From Dermanyssus gallinae (taxonomy: Eukaryota > Arthropoda > Arachnida > Mesostigmata > Dermanyssidae): a stretch of 64,000 nucleotides of DNA. Position 1 is the stretch's first letter. The number at the start of each line of letters is the position of its first letter. The stretch covers positions 1,591,501-1,655,500 of the forward strand of contig QVRM01001782.1 in NCBI GenBank assembly GCA_003439945.1, in the 5' to 3' direction. The notes beneath the pieces were generated by a model. The model did not search any database, was not told where the DNA came from, and saw only the letters and a list, made by a program, of their open reading frames with translations. Positions 45,316-55,814 of the stretch are shown here, one piece after another. The translations under genes and the position numbers were made by a program.

Positions 45316-45609
45316 GTTAATTCTAACTGTTGTTGTTTCTATTACGGCATGAATAAGAGTGTATGGCTGGTTGGACTAGAGTTCTGGTAGAGGAAGACCA
45401 CGAAGGAACTACTGCTTATATATATATATAGAGAGAGATAGAGAGATCACGCCTTGTCGTCTCTCTGTCACACTGCCCAAACGACGACACGCATTTCGAC
45501 CCTATTATCACATTTCATACGATTCCCGACTCCTATTCTGACTCATATTACAAACACAAGCATGCATATATATATTATATATATTGTATTTTGTTGAATG
45601 CAATTTCAG

Positions 45610-45754
45610 CATATTGGCGAGCGGAAATATCTCGGTACTTGTGCGTGAACTTGAAGCCTCTCTCGAGTGCGTCTCGTGTGGTTTTACATTACAGGACCCA
45701 TTTGTATCGACCGAATGTCTACACGTTGCCTGCAGGCTATGCTTCATCAACATG
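45610..45754 (+). CDS. BARD1: BARD1 exon 2: first part of RING finger
   Basis: After acceptor TGCAATTTCAG the 145-nt exon encodes VRELEASLECVSCGFTLQDP and CLHVACRLC, that is Cys, Cys, Cys, His, Cys, Cys of a C3HC4 RING; it ends ATG|GTACGA in phase 0. The last two zinc ligands are in the next exon. In BRCA1-BARD1 the RING pairs with that of BRCA1 to form an E3 ubiquitin ligase in the nucleus. Confidence 0.88.
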
Positions 45755-45880
45755 GTACGACGGTTGGCAGTTCTTATTCAGCCAGCAATTACGTCTGCTG
45801 TATTACTTTTATTGCTATGACAATTGCCGTTATTTTTTATTTATCTATTTAGCTGTCAAGCGTACGCTTAGGCAGCCTAG

Positions 45881-45916
<36 letters not shown>

Positions 45917-46406
45917 AACGGTGGAATGATGTTTGTCATAAGTTAACGTCCTGATTATCATTAGCCTTGTGGCCATTATCCTAATTTAGATACTGCGTTT
46001 TCTTAGTAACGTTATGAACAAAGTTTTCAGATGAACTGCCGTCCAGAACAAAACGCTTACTTTTTAGCCCAGTGACATTTGATCTCAATTTAAGGGAGAC
46101 ACAAATATCCAGAAGTGAATTAATTGGCTTGTGCAATTATATTTTACGATCAAGCACGCTATCGAAGTTATATCGTCGAAACTTTAAGAATTTGTTAGTG
46201 CATTAGATAACGGCAGCATTACACCGATGTGGACGTACCTAACAGCTAAAGCTAGAAGAAAGAAAACAATGGCAAACAGTTATAATGACAAGCCTCGCCA
46301 AGACGACAATTACCTGCAGTTTTGTGTTCAGATGCTGCTCTATTACTTATGGACCAGGTTTCTAACCTCGCAATATCTGCATCGTGCTGCTCAATCTCTC
46401 TATTAG

Positions 46407-46592
46407 GTGTGTCCCATGTGTCAACACGAGAACTCCGAGTCGGCGCTGGTCCGGGAGACTCGCCTGGTGGATGCGGTTTTTGCTTGTCGCCAACTCAAAC
46501 AGGCGCTCGAGGCCTCCGAAAAAGGCAACGAAAACAGCAACACCATCGCCTATCAGGAGAACAATAAGCTAAACGGTCGTCCTCATGACGGT
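46407..46592 (+). CDS. BARD1: BARD1 exon 3: end of RING finger and following helix
   Basis: The acceptor CTCTCTATTAG is followed by VCPMCQHEN, supplying the final CPxC pair of the RING. Then comes a helical segment (RLVDAVFACRQLKQALE), the position of the long helix that packs against the partner RING in BARD1. The proposed donor GGT|GTACGT gives a 62-codon exon, phase 0 both ends. An earlier, weaker GT at 46575 would put the junction out of frame. Confidence 0.83.
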
Positions 46593-47010
46593 GTACGTGA
46601 CATACACTATAGATGGGACGGGAAATATGTTTAGATATACTGTATACAATGTCTTTAGTCTGTCGCCGTTAGTAATATGGAACATAAATACATTGTTAAA
46701 TCGAATATATATATTTATATATAAGTTGGCTGCATTAGTTGCCACTTTTTTATACTTCTTTCCATATCTCCCGTATAGGGCTGTAGCAAGCTCTGTGTAT
46801 TATTGTCTGGGGGGTTGTATTAGGTCTCGTAACTGACTTTCAATGAGCTTATTTACACATTGTAAATTCGAGCTCTTCGTCGTGTGTTCCTGTATTCGGT
46901 TTAGCTAAATAATATTATATGTACATAATACCCTATACGAATTGAATAATATTATCAGTGCACACATTCTCGTGACTATTGCATCCTTAACAAAACCAAT
47001 ATATGTTTAT

Positions 47011-47041
<31 letters not shown>

Positions 47042-47129
47042 GGTACTCGAAGCGCTGTCGAGACAGGTGTTCAATTATAAGCATGGCAGTTTCTTCATAT
47101 TTCATGTCAACATATCGGCGGAACAATAG

Positions 47130-47325
47130 AATTCAACGAAGGACTGTACTGCGATGCCTCCCGTTGGACTGAATGGCGAAGCCCAGAAGACCTTATCGGG
47201 CGTAGATGCGGCCACCACTGCTCCCTCCCCAGCCTCGGTCAACAGCAAACGTCCTTCGACAAGCTCAAAACTCAACAAAAAGAACCTGCATGGAGAGACG
47301 CCGCTACATGTTGCCTGCAAGAAAG
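47130..47325 (+). CDS. BARD1: BARD1 exon 4: short linker and first ankyrin repeat start
   Basis: The 196-nt exon begins after GGAACAATAG. It encodes a Ser/Pro/Lys-rich linker and then HGETPLHVACKK, the start of an ankyrin repeat corresponding to 'KGETPLH+A' in BARD1. It ends AAA G|GTCAGG, phase 1, completed to Gly by the next exon. In vertebrates this linker is encoded by a very large exon; here it is about 50 residues, which explains the short protein. Confidence 0.82.
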
Positions 47326-47511
47326 GTCAGGCTCATATGCGCATTTACCGTAACTTTTTATTCTGAGTCTAAGCTTAAACTACGCCGCAGCTATGTTAGG
47401 GCAGCATGTAAATATAATTCATATCAATTTTATGTCCCCATTGCAAGCTTTATATTAAACAAAGTCGCAATTGCGCGTCGAAAGAAGATTTTAAAAGCAC
47501 CAAGCTTTGCG

Positions 47512-47516
<5 letters not shown>

Positions 47517-47545
<29 letters not shown>
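47517..47545. repeat. (TA)n microsatellite in BARD1 intron
   Basis: TA run in the intron that also contains the Tc1-type element. Other TA runs in BARD1 introns are at 45885-45914 and 47014-47041. Confidence 0.92.
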
Positions 47546-47548
<3 letters not shown>

Positions 47549-47856
47549 TTTTATTTACCATTCCTTGTGGGATATATTTTGAATCAGATGTGCTGTGTAG
47601 TATGTCATACAGCGTGCTGCTGGCTTTGTATAATTTAATATCATTACTATGGTATCATTATATGTATTTTAACAAACATCTTCGTCTGTCGTGCGTTCAT
47701 ACTATTAATTGGATTATCATGATGGGTATATTACTACCGAATTACACAATAGTTTGTTTTAGCGAGGTGTTTTCCCATGGTTCCTTACAATCTATGCCAT
47801 TTCCCTAGCCTGCGTTTGGTCTCATTTATCTCTTGCGTTACCGGCTTGTAGTATAT

Positions 47857-49278
47857 ATAAAATGCGTTGCAAAAAATAGCAACTCATGTTTTTTGGTGAC
47901 AATGTCGGCTAAATTTATTTGAATGGCTTGACATTTTAAGAACCTGATGTACATGACAAACCACGAGTATGTCGTTATATTCGTTGCAATCTCACAATCG
48001 GCTCATACAAAAAAGAAAAAAGTGTGAAACAGTGTTGCAAAATATTAGCAACAATAACATGCTAACAACATAGCTTTTGTTTGTAAAGAATAGTCGATAC
48101 TACAGCTGATATACGATCCCGGGGATCAAATGTCAGGAATACTGTCTAACTAAATCAATCGCTTTATAGCTGCAAAATGTTCTACAGCTCGGTCGTTGTT
48201 TCGAACTAACGGCGAAGCGTATGTTTAAACCATGGGTCGTACAAAGGATCTCTCGGATAACGAAAAGACAAGAATTGAGGCATATGCTGAGCTCGGTCAT
48301 ACAGTAACTGCTATAGCAACCAGATTAGGACGGCATAAGAGTACCATCAGCAGGTTCTTACACCCTGGAGTGGACCAAAGGCGCAGATCTAACAGTGGGC
48401 GTAAGCCAGTTTTGACTATTTGAGATCGGCGTACGATCATACAGTTGGCTGCTCATGACCAAATGTCTTCTTCCAGGATCAGGACCACTTTGGGAGTGCC
48501 AGTGCACCGATCCACAGTGTACCGAGTGTTAAGTTCTGACAAGAACGTGCGATATGCGAAAAGGAAGCTTATGCCGCGACTGCAACCGGAGCACATTGTC
48601 GCACGGCATGAATTTTTGCATAGATACAAAACTTAACGAGTGGAAAAACATCGTCTTCTCAGATGAAAATAAATTTAATTTCGATGGCCCTGACGGTTGT
48701 CAGTACTATTGGCATGACTTACGGAAGGAACCTAAATGATTCTCGAAACGTGTGGCCAGTGGTGGTTCTGTGAAATATTGGGGCGCGTTTGGATATCATG
48801 GGAAGTCCAATCTAGTTGCGATTGTGGGCCGAAACAATTCCGACAAATACCAGCGTATCGTCGGTTCCCAGTTAGAAGCCCAATTCAAATGAATTGGGGG
48901 ACCTGACGCAGTTTTTCAACAAGGCAAGGCCACGTTTTATACCTCGGCTAGCACTATAGCCTTTTTTCAAGAACAAGGAGTGCCACTTTTTGACTGGGCG
49001 GCATTGAGTCTAGACCTGAATCCCATCGAAAATCCTTGGGGACATTTGGTGAAGCAGTGAACTCCATGAAAAACCGAGTTTACGATTTGACTCAGAAGAA
49101 GGGACGAAACACCCGTTTCTAGAATAGAATATGTAGTATCAAATCAGACATAGAGCCCTGCTAAGAATCGAATACTCCGTAATGCGTTTTTGTTGCCAAT
49201 ACTTTGCAATACTGTCGTCATGTACATCATGCCCTTAACATTTTAAGCCAAAAACATGAGTTGCTATTTTTGCAACGC

Positions 49279-49285
<7 letters not shown>
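47857..49285 (+). mobile_element. Tc1/Tc3-type transposon in BARD1 intron
   Basis: The ends are inverted repeats of about 35 bp: TGCGTTGCAAAAAATAGCAA at 47863-47882 and its complement ending near 49280, with TA/TATA at both borders. Total length is about 1.43 kb, as for Tc1-like elements. It carries a broken plus-strand transposase. The right end merges into a (TA)n tract (49283-49314). Confidence 0.9.
48232..49090 (+). pseudogene. Tc1/Tc3-type transposase, inactivated
   Basis: The N-terminus is intact to a TGA at 48421: LSDNEKTRIEAYAELGHTVT and IATRLGRHKSTISRFL form the paired-like helix-turn-helix. Beyond that come VHRSTVYRVL, then VFSDENKFNFDGPDG with the first catalytic Asp, FQQGKATFYTS where 'QQDNAP.H' is expected (second Asp replaced by Gly), and SLDLNPIENPWG with the final acidic residue. 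Several stops and at least three frameshifts occur. The copy is therefore catalytically dead. Confidence 0.92.
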
Positions 49286-49317
<32 letters not shown>

Positions 49318-49453
49318 CGTAATGTACTTCTGCGATTTAAAAGTTCTACATAGCATTCTTGTTGCGAGTATATTTTTCCAAAGGATATATATATATATAT
49401 ATAGTATATATACCAAACTCGAGTAACAAACTCCTATGTATTTGTAATTATAG

Positions 49454-49539
49454 GTAACCTAGATCGCGTCAAGGAACTACTGGCCCAGGGAGCGACTCCT
49501 AACACACAGGACAACGCCGGTTGGACACCTTTACACGAG
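49454..49539 (+). CDS. BARD1: BARD1 exon 5: ankyrin repeat
   Basis: The 86-nt exon after TGTAATTATAG encodes NLDRVKELLAQGATPNTQD followed by NAGWTPLHE, matching the canonical ankyrin loop and the 'D.AGWTPLHEA' of BARD1. It ends GAG|GTTCGC in phase 0. Its two-base start completes the Gly codon left by exon 4. The donor GTTCGC is weak, but the frame continuation into the next exon is exact. Confidence 0.88.
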
Positions 49540-49923
49540 GTTCGCAATTATAGATTTAAAACTTCATGGCAATCTTGTTCATTCGACTGTGCTAACTTTA
49601 TTTTTTGCCGAATCAGTCTACTTGATAAGTAAGTGTCATAGGAGTTTTCATAGGCACTAAAGTAACTCTGACGAGTTCCTGGCGATTGAGCTTCGTTTTA
49701 ATTTTTGTTCATTACAACATGCCTGGCACAGTTGGATGGTATATATTGAATGGAGTATACTAAAGTTTGTGGACAATACCCGTTTGTCTAGAGAATGGTG
49801 TCAATGTCGATTTACGGAAGTTGCCATGGGCAAAATGCCGACATTGGTTGTTTGTGTGTGAGGATCTGAGTTGGGCGCATTCAACACACTACAGCGTACC
49901 CATGGGTCCCAAATTGGTTGCAG

Positions 49924-50853
49924 GTAGCGCAGGCGGGCAGCTTACCGATTGCCCAGCTATTGCTAGAGAACGGCGCAAGGGTTGACGTGGCTTCCGAGTG
50001 CCGCACGCTGCCTCTGCATGATGCCGTCCTGGCAGGACATCCTGAAGTCATCAAGCTGTTACTCGAGCACGGCGCAGATCCTAGGGCCGCGAACAGCGAC
50101 GGTCAAACGGCGCTTGATCTGGCTAGTTACAATGACACAATCAAGAACGTGCTGCTCGATTTCATCGCGCACCATCCCGACCCGCCGACGGCGCCACCGC
50201 CCGTGCCGGCGAGGTCACCAGTGCTCATGTCATCGTCGCTAAAGGGTCAAGATGTTCAAGCGTTCACGAGCTGCGTCGCACTGATCGGCGCGCAGGTGAG
50301 CTCGAAATTCGACTCGAAGGTCACCCATCTCGTGGTGGCAACGGACGATAGCGCCAACACCCAGAGAACGCTGAAGTTTCTCCAGTGCGTCGCTGCGGGC
50401 TGTTGGATCGTGTCGGCTGGCTGGGCACACCGGTGTCTGGCAATGGGTTGCTGGGTCGACGAAGCGCCATTTGAGGTGAACGGCTGCCGGCAGTTTCCTG
50501 GCCACGGAGCGCCGCGAAAGGCTCGCGAGAATCGTGCGAGTGGGTCGCCGGGCCTGCTGACAGGCTTTAGCATCTACTTCGCGCCGGTCGATAGTCCACT
50601 GGTACCTTCGACGGAAGAGCTCTCGACGATGTGTGAAATGGCGGGAGCCATCGTGCTTAAACGCGAGCCCAAGCCGGGAACATACGGTCGCACCACGAAT
50701 CCGTACGTGTCGGCTGGCTCGCTACTCGCATCGCACTCGACATTTGTGGTCGGAGGTCCGGCAACCGCCCTACGAGGCGGCGTTCTCTGGCTCTCGCGAG
50801 ATTGGCTCATTGACTCAATTTCCAAGTTTGAATTGCACGACGTGACGCTTTAG
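49924..50853 (+). CDS. BARD1: BARD1 final exon: ankyrin repeats and two BRCT domains
   Basis: This 930-nt exon begins VAQAGSLPIAQLLLENGA after GGTTGCAG, finishing the ankyrin array (TLPLHDAVLAGHPEVIKLLL; QTALDLASYND). After a Pro-rich linker come tandem BRCT domains. BRCT1 is about residues 304-395 of the joined protein (VTHLVV, CVAAGCWIVSAGW). BRCT2 is about 417-515 (ELSTMCEMAGAIVL, GVLWLSRDWLIDSI). It ends TAG at 50851-50853. In BARD1 the ankyrin repeats read histone H4 tails and the BRCT pair binds chromatin or phosphopeptides during DNA repair. Having both BRCTs in a single exon contrasts with the many exons of vertebrates. Confidence 0.93.
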   Translation, partial: VAQAGSLPIAQLLLENGARVDVASECRTLPLHDAVLAGHPEVIKLLLEHGADPRAANSDGQTALDLASYNDTIKNVLLDFIAHHPDPPTAPPPVPARSPVLMSSSLKGQDVQAFTSCVALIGAQVSSKFDSKVTHLVVATDDSANTQRTLKFLQCVAAGCWIVSAGWAHRCLAMGCWVDEAPFEVNGCRQFPGHGAPRKARENRASGSPGLLTGFSIYFAPVDSPLVPSTEELSTMCEMAGAIVLKREPKPGTYGRTTNPYVSAGSLLASHSTFVVGGPATALRGGVLWLSRDWLIDSISKFELHDVTL

Positions 50854-51466
50854 ATTTCCTCTCGGTCGACACATCGCGTATATATATATATATGCATTCT
50901 ACACACTGAAAATATAGTACAGTATATGACAATATGGGCCACTGACAAAAATACTGGCTATTGATTTTTACCACACGCCAAGTGGCACGCATTGGTGGGT
51001 ATCATGTCAAGTGTTACTCTCAGGAAACTGGAGCATCAGCACACAAGGCGCGAGCATGTCTATCAACCATTATGTACACAGTAATCGGCCCAGTGCAACA
51101 GACATAGAGAACGTTTGTGGAAAGCCTATATCTTGTTGTTGTCCGATTGTCTTCCGAGACGACTCCTTCGTCTGCTCGTACGTAAAAGGACTTATGTACG
51201 AATGTAATCGGAATGCATATCCTAATTTCTAGTTGACTATTCTTGCGTTATACAAATAGCTTGCCTTTTGCCAACGCAACGGTATAGGTTTGTGTTGTAG
51301 CTCAGAATTGTTGATCATCACATTGCTTTTGTAGCGGTTTGGACAATATTATTATACTGAACCCTATATAGGGTGTAGGTCTAACCCTTGCCTCAACACA
51401 GTTAATTGAAGCAGTACGGTAGCGATATGGATACTATTCTAGACATATATACACGCCTTAGAACCT

Positions 51467-51512
<46 letters not shown>

Positions 51513-51900
51513 AACTCGAACAGCACAAATACACAAATATAGGTTTACCTATAAATCGGTCGTGCATTGACCCGAAATAAAGTATGTGTCTTCAAAAATG
51601 GATACATCATATGTATAACCTAATGTAGTGGACTAAGTTTGGAGTGCTTTGTTCTAGTGCTACTCAGTAGTGTTGTTTAAGTGTAAGAATCTGCAAATTT
51701 TTCTCTTTTCAAAACTACCGAAGTTGAGATTCAACCTGGACGATAAAACAAGACCCTTACTCTTGGAAGAAGGCTTTGTACGCCCAAAATGTCAGTGAAA
51801 TCTCACGATAACTAGTCCTTAGAGACGAACTGAAAGGAAGCATGCTAGCTATTTTAAGAACACATCAACAACTTAAAATAACTCCTAAGATGTGTAATGC
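50854..51900. other. BARD1 3' flank
   Basis: No gene is recognised. A short TA run (50880-50893) follows the stop, and a candidate AATAAA lies at 51577-51582. A (TA)n tract is at 51471-51509. Confidence 0.45.
51471..51509. repeat. (TA)n microsatellite
   Basis: TA run downstream of BARD1. Confidence 0.93.
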
Positions 51901-51959
51901 AAGCATATTTGAGCGTGTTTGAGTGTACTAGGCAATACAGTTAGTATTCCAACGGATCT

Positions 51960-52400
51960 TCTACACACGATGCATTGGCCTAAAAGCGTCTCGGTGTGAC
52001 CTCTGATAGAGACTTCAAGTTCCAAGTTCAAGAGTCCATATTTCCGAATGCCGCAAGTCCGCACAAGTCATCTGTAATATGATAATATGCACCTTTGTTA
52101 TCAAACACCAACATTTTTACACACAGTCGTACAACGCACTAATTACTACGAATTTGTGCACACGTTTGGGCACCCTCTTATCACCAAGACAAAGATCTAC
52201 TTCAATGAGCTCAAGACCTCTTTGTGAAACGCGGAGCAGAAATTTGTAATATTGTTCGGTGTTTCGTTTCCAATAGTGCTGAGCTTACAGGAATATCAGG
52301 ACTTACGGACACTGAAAAACTTAGTAACAGACGCGCCGCTTTGACCATTTTTCCATACAAAGAGAGAAAATCTGCGAACTAGTGTATTCATCCAATCGCC
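51960..52400 (+). pseudogene. CR1/L2-type LINE C-terminal relic
   Basis: The plus strand in shifting frames reads LGVTSDRDFKFQ, then HVWAPSYHQDKDLL, LFVKRGAEI and LTDTEKLSNRRAALTIFPYKER. This is the thumb and C-terminal order of CR1/L2-type reverse transcriptases ('LGV..S.DLKF', 'VWAP....D...L..VQ..F.KR', 'R...L'). No open frame remains. Confidence 0.6.
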
Positions 52401-52498
52401 AGAGCTATCATGCATGACGAATGGCGCGGCGCACTCATGCTAACCTAACATCTGCAGCCAGCTTGTAATATGACAACATTCTTCTGTGAACAAAGGAG

Positions 52499-52500
<2 letters not shown>

Positions 52501-52552
<52 letters not shown>
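52501..52552. repeat. (TA)n microsatellite near LINE 3' end
   Basis: TA tract lying 26 bp beyond the (ATC)n tail of the family E LINE. Confidence 0.95.
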
Positions 52553-52558
<6 letters not shown>

Positions 52559-52948
52559 GTGCTATAACTTGTTCAAAATCATCATCATCATCAGGTTGTT
52601 TTATTGACATGCTCTTTTACAGGCAATCTGTCACAATTTATGTCAAAGTCATATTTCATTAAAAATACCTATCGTTGGATCACCTGCATCTGTCAAGTGT
52701 AATCACAATATTATATACACACACAAACCTATATAATCTAATCTTGCACAGTGTCGACATTTTACTGATTTAAAAACTAAAAACAATTGTTTTCAGCATT
52801 TAGTTCCTTTGTTACACGTCTTCTAAAAACACCGACCCGCTCCGTATTTCGGAGGTCCTGCGAGAGCTCGTTCCATACTTTTGGCAGCATGCAGGCTAGA
52901 GAATGCTGCGTTAAGGTCAACTTGCATCTGGGAACCCTGAGTTGGCCC

Positions 52949-55814
52949 TCATATCGCTGAGACCTGAAGGGGGTGAGTTGAAATTCGAAATTCGCAACCT
53001 AAAGGAAGTTTGCCTTTAACTACCTTATGGGCAAGCACGGCTAAATTTAATCGTGCCAGCTGATCGAGTTTGAGTAGTCCGAGTCTGCCGTACCATGGCG
53101 ACACGTCGTCCCGACGAGACAGACCAGTAATGGCTCGCACCGCATTGTTCTGTATCACTCGCAACGAGTGCAGGGTTCCCGAGTAGGTTGCGCCCCAAAT
53201 AGTGATTCCGTAGGTGAGAATCGATTCCAGGAGCGCCCTGTATACAAGGACCAGAACAATGCGGGAGACCTTGGCCTTCCTCAGACGGGCCAGCGATGCC
53301 ACCACAGCACAGCAGACCCTGACGCTCGACCGAACGTGACTTTCCCATTTCATGTTCTCATGAAGCGTGATACCGAGACATTTTACTTCTCGACTCAGAG
53401 GGACACCTGCACCGCCCACTTGAAGGGATATATTACCTGTGTCCAGTTTCAGCCTCGATGCCCGCTGAGGTGTGTGAAACAAGACAAGTTTCGTCTTAGT
53501 CGGATTCACGACAAGACCAAACCGTTTAAAATATGAAATTGCCGTTTCAATGCCGGTTTCCACATGCCTAAGATTAACTTGACCGTTTGATAGCTGAGCA
53601 GGTGAGATGCGGAACAGCAGAGTTGTATCATCCGCATATACCACTGGTCGACACTCTATATCCCTTTCAATGCCACGCAAGACGAAATTTATGTAGATTA
53701 TGAAGATGAAGGGGCCAAGAACCGACCCCTGGGGAGTCCCAATCGAGACAGTCCCAGGGGTGGAGCTCAAACCCCCCACCGACACAAACTGCTTACGTCC
53801 GCCTAGGTACGATTTAAACCAGGCAGTTACACCTGGTGCGCAACCCATTTCTCGCAGCATCTTAAAAAATATAGAGTGGTCAAGACAGTCAAAGGCCTTC
53901 GCTACGTCAAGGAATGCGCCGAGACACATTTTCCCGTCTTCAGCTGCTTTGACTATTTCCCACCAGATATGGTTTTGAGCCAACTCCGCTGATCGCGACT
54001 CCCTGAAACCAAATTGGTTTTTAGAAAGAAAATTGGTCGCATTTAGGTATTCCTCGAGCTGCTTCTTAATAAGTCTCTCAAAGACCTTAGATATAAATGA
54101 CACCAGCGATATCGGTCGATAGTTTCCAGGTTGGTTCTTATCGCCCTTCCCTTTGTAAAGCGGGATTACCGCTGATGTCTTTAGGCGTTCTGGGAACACC
54201 CCGGTCCTGATCGACATGTTGAAGATCGCAGCTAGAGGGCCTGATAACGCGTCGATTAAATTCAACTGTAATCGACCAGGCACGTTTCCCCCGGCTTCAA
54301 ATAGATCCGATTTCACATTTTTTGCAGCGCAGTGCAGCTCCTGAGCTGTGATATCACTAAAGGAAAATGAATTGGGCTCGGAGCTCCCTATGCCAGAAAT
54401 GGCGTCGTCTACCGCCTCCCGTTGGGAAAGTCCAGCCGCGGTTTTAGCACCGATTGAGGTGAAAAACTCGTTTAGTGCGTCTATTACTTCCTGGGCCTCT
54501 TCAAGCTCTTGGCCGTCGACAAGCAGACGCTTGGGTATCGTGGCCTTTCTTTTACCACGGCCGCAAACTTCATTAAGAGACGCCCACAGTTTTGCAGGCC
54601 GATTACTGACAGCTACAAACTGTTTCTCGAAGTAGGCGTCCCTTTTTTCTCGGAGCCTCTTCCTATAATTTGCCTGCCACCGCTGCAGCGTCTCCCTGTC
54701 ATCTACGGTCCGTTTGTGAAGCCACCGACGACGTGCTCTGTCAACCACACGTCTTAGCTCAGCCAGTTCATGGCCAAACCAAGGAGCACGATTTACCTTT
54801 TTTGGAGCCCTACGCTGCCTCAACGGGAAACTTTCGTCGAACAGATGTCGAAGCTCCCTATTGTACGATTCGTAAGCCGCATTGGGGTCATCTGAGGCAA
54901 GAACTGAGGACCAGTCCACCCTGGAGACACCGTCCTCAAAACGCCCTAGGCCCTCATCATTGAGCTTTCGGTAGGCAGGGCAAGCCTCAGGTTTTGCCAC
55001 ACACTGTGACAATAGTGTTGTGCTGCCCGCTAACATGATTCCTACTGGGCAGTGATCGGAAAATACCGTATCAACAACGAATGGAGTAATCTGTAGATAT
55101 CGTTCACAGTTTGCAATAAAAACGTGATCAATGCACGAGCCTAAAGAGACAGCATTGGACCTGAGGTTTGGACGTGTTATCATATTGACTGCATACTCAA
55201 AACCCTTGCTGGCAAGAGCAGTACAATATTCAACAGAGATAGGGTCCCCTTCTAGTAGGTCAATATTGGTGTCCCCCATAAGAACACAAGGCAAGTCCCC
55301 AGTCGCTGGCAGAATATCGTCGAGTATCTCCATAAGAGTGTTTGACGATCGTATGTCATTAGAATATACTCCGACGACATAGCCGTCAAAGCCAGGGCGG
55401 CGTAGACGTAGCCTTATGGCCTGTACATTGCCGTCCTCGCTAGACTTCATAGCGGTACCCATAAGGTCGAAGCGCACAATGCGAATAAATTGTAAGGCCT
55501 CCTCCTCCACCCCCAGGTCTGCAGGCAGATATGGAATTGTAGCCCTGTAAATTGTAAAGAAGTTTGTCGGCCTCCCCAAACCAAGTTTCTCCCACTACGA
55601 CAACATCCCAATCTACGTGTGAGCCGTCCATAAGGGCCGTGAGCTCGTCGAACCTCGTCCCGGAACGGAGGTCCCTTGCATTCACATGTAGACCTGCAAA
55701 ACTCGTATAACCGTTGGACACGTCGTCAAGCGGCACCAGTCTACAGAGACGGGATACCTCCAATAGCTCAACGTCCTCAGGTAGTTTGGTCATTGCATTG
55801 CGAGGTGTGCCCAA
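52949..55814 (-). pseudogene. Family E ORF2: endonuclease and reverse transcriptase
   Basis: The endonuclease starts at about 55814 (FAGLHVNARDLRSGTRFDEL, VVVVGETWF). Near 55450-55500 the frame must shift by one base. The following 876-codon frame is uninterrupted to 52949. It contains PCVLMGDTNIDLLEG, SCIDHVF and TVFSDHCPVG of the exonuclease-endonuclease-phosphatase fold, then reverse transcriptase motifs ENYRPISLVS-like GNYRPISLVSFISKVFERL, KNQFGFRESRSAE, FLDVAKAFDCLDH, GTPQGSVLGPFIF and the catalytic VVYADDTTLLF. A thumb and C-terminus follow (VKCLGITLHENMKW; YGITIWG). All catalytic residues I can check are intact. This enzyme nicks target DNA and copies LINE RNA in the nucleus. Confidence 0.92.

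Noticed and set aside
45311..45440. TACAGG after a (TA)n tract, considered another mariner-type element end
   Set aside because: No matching inverted end was found to the right, and the following bases do not match either TA-flanked element in the window.
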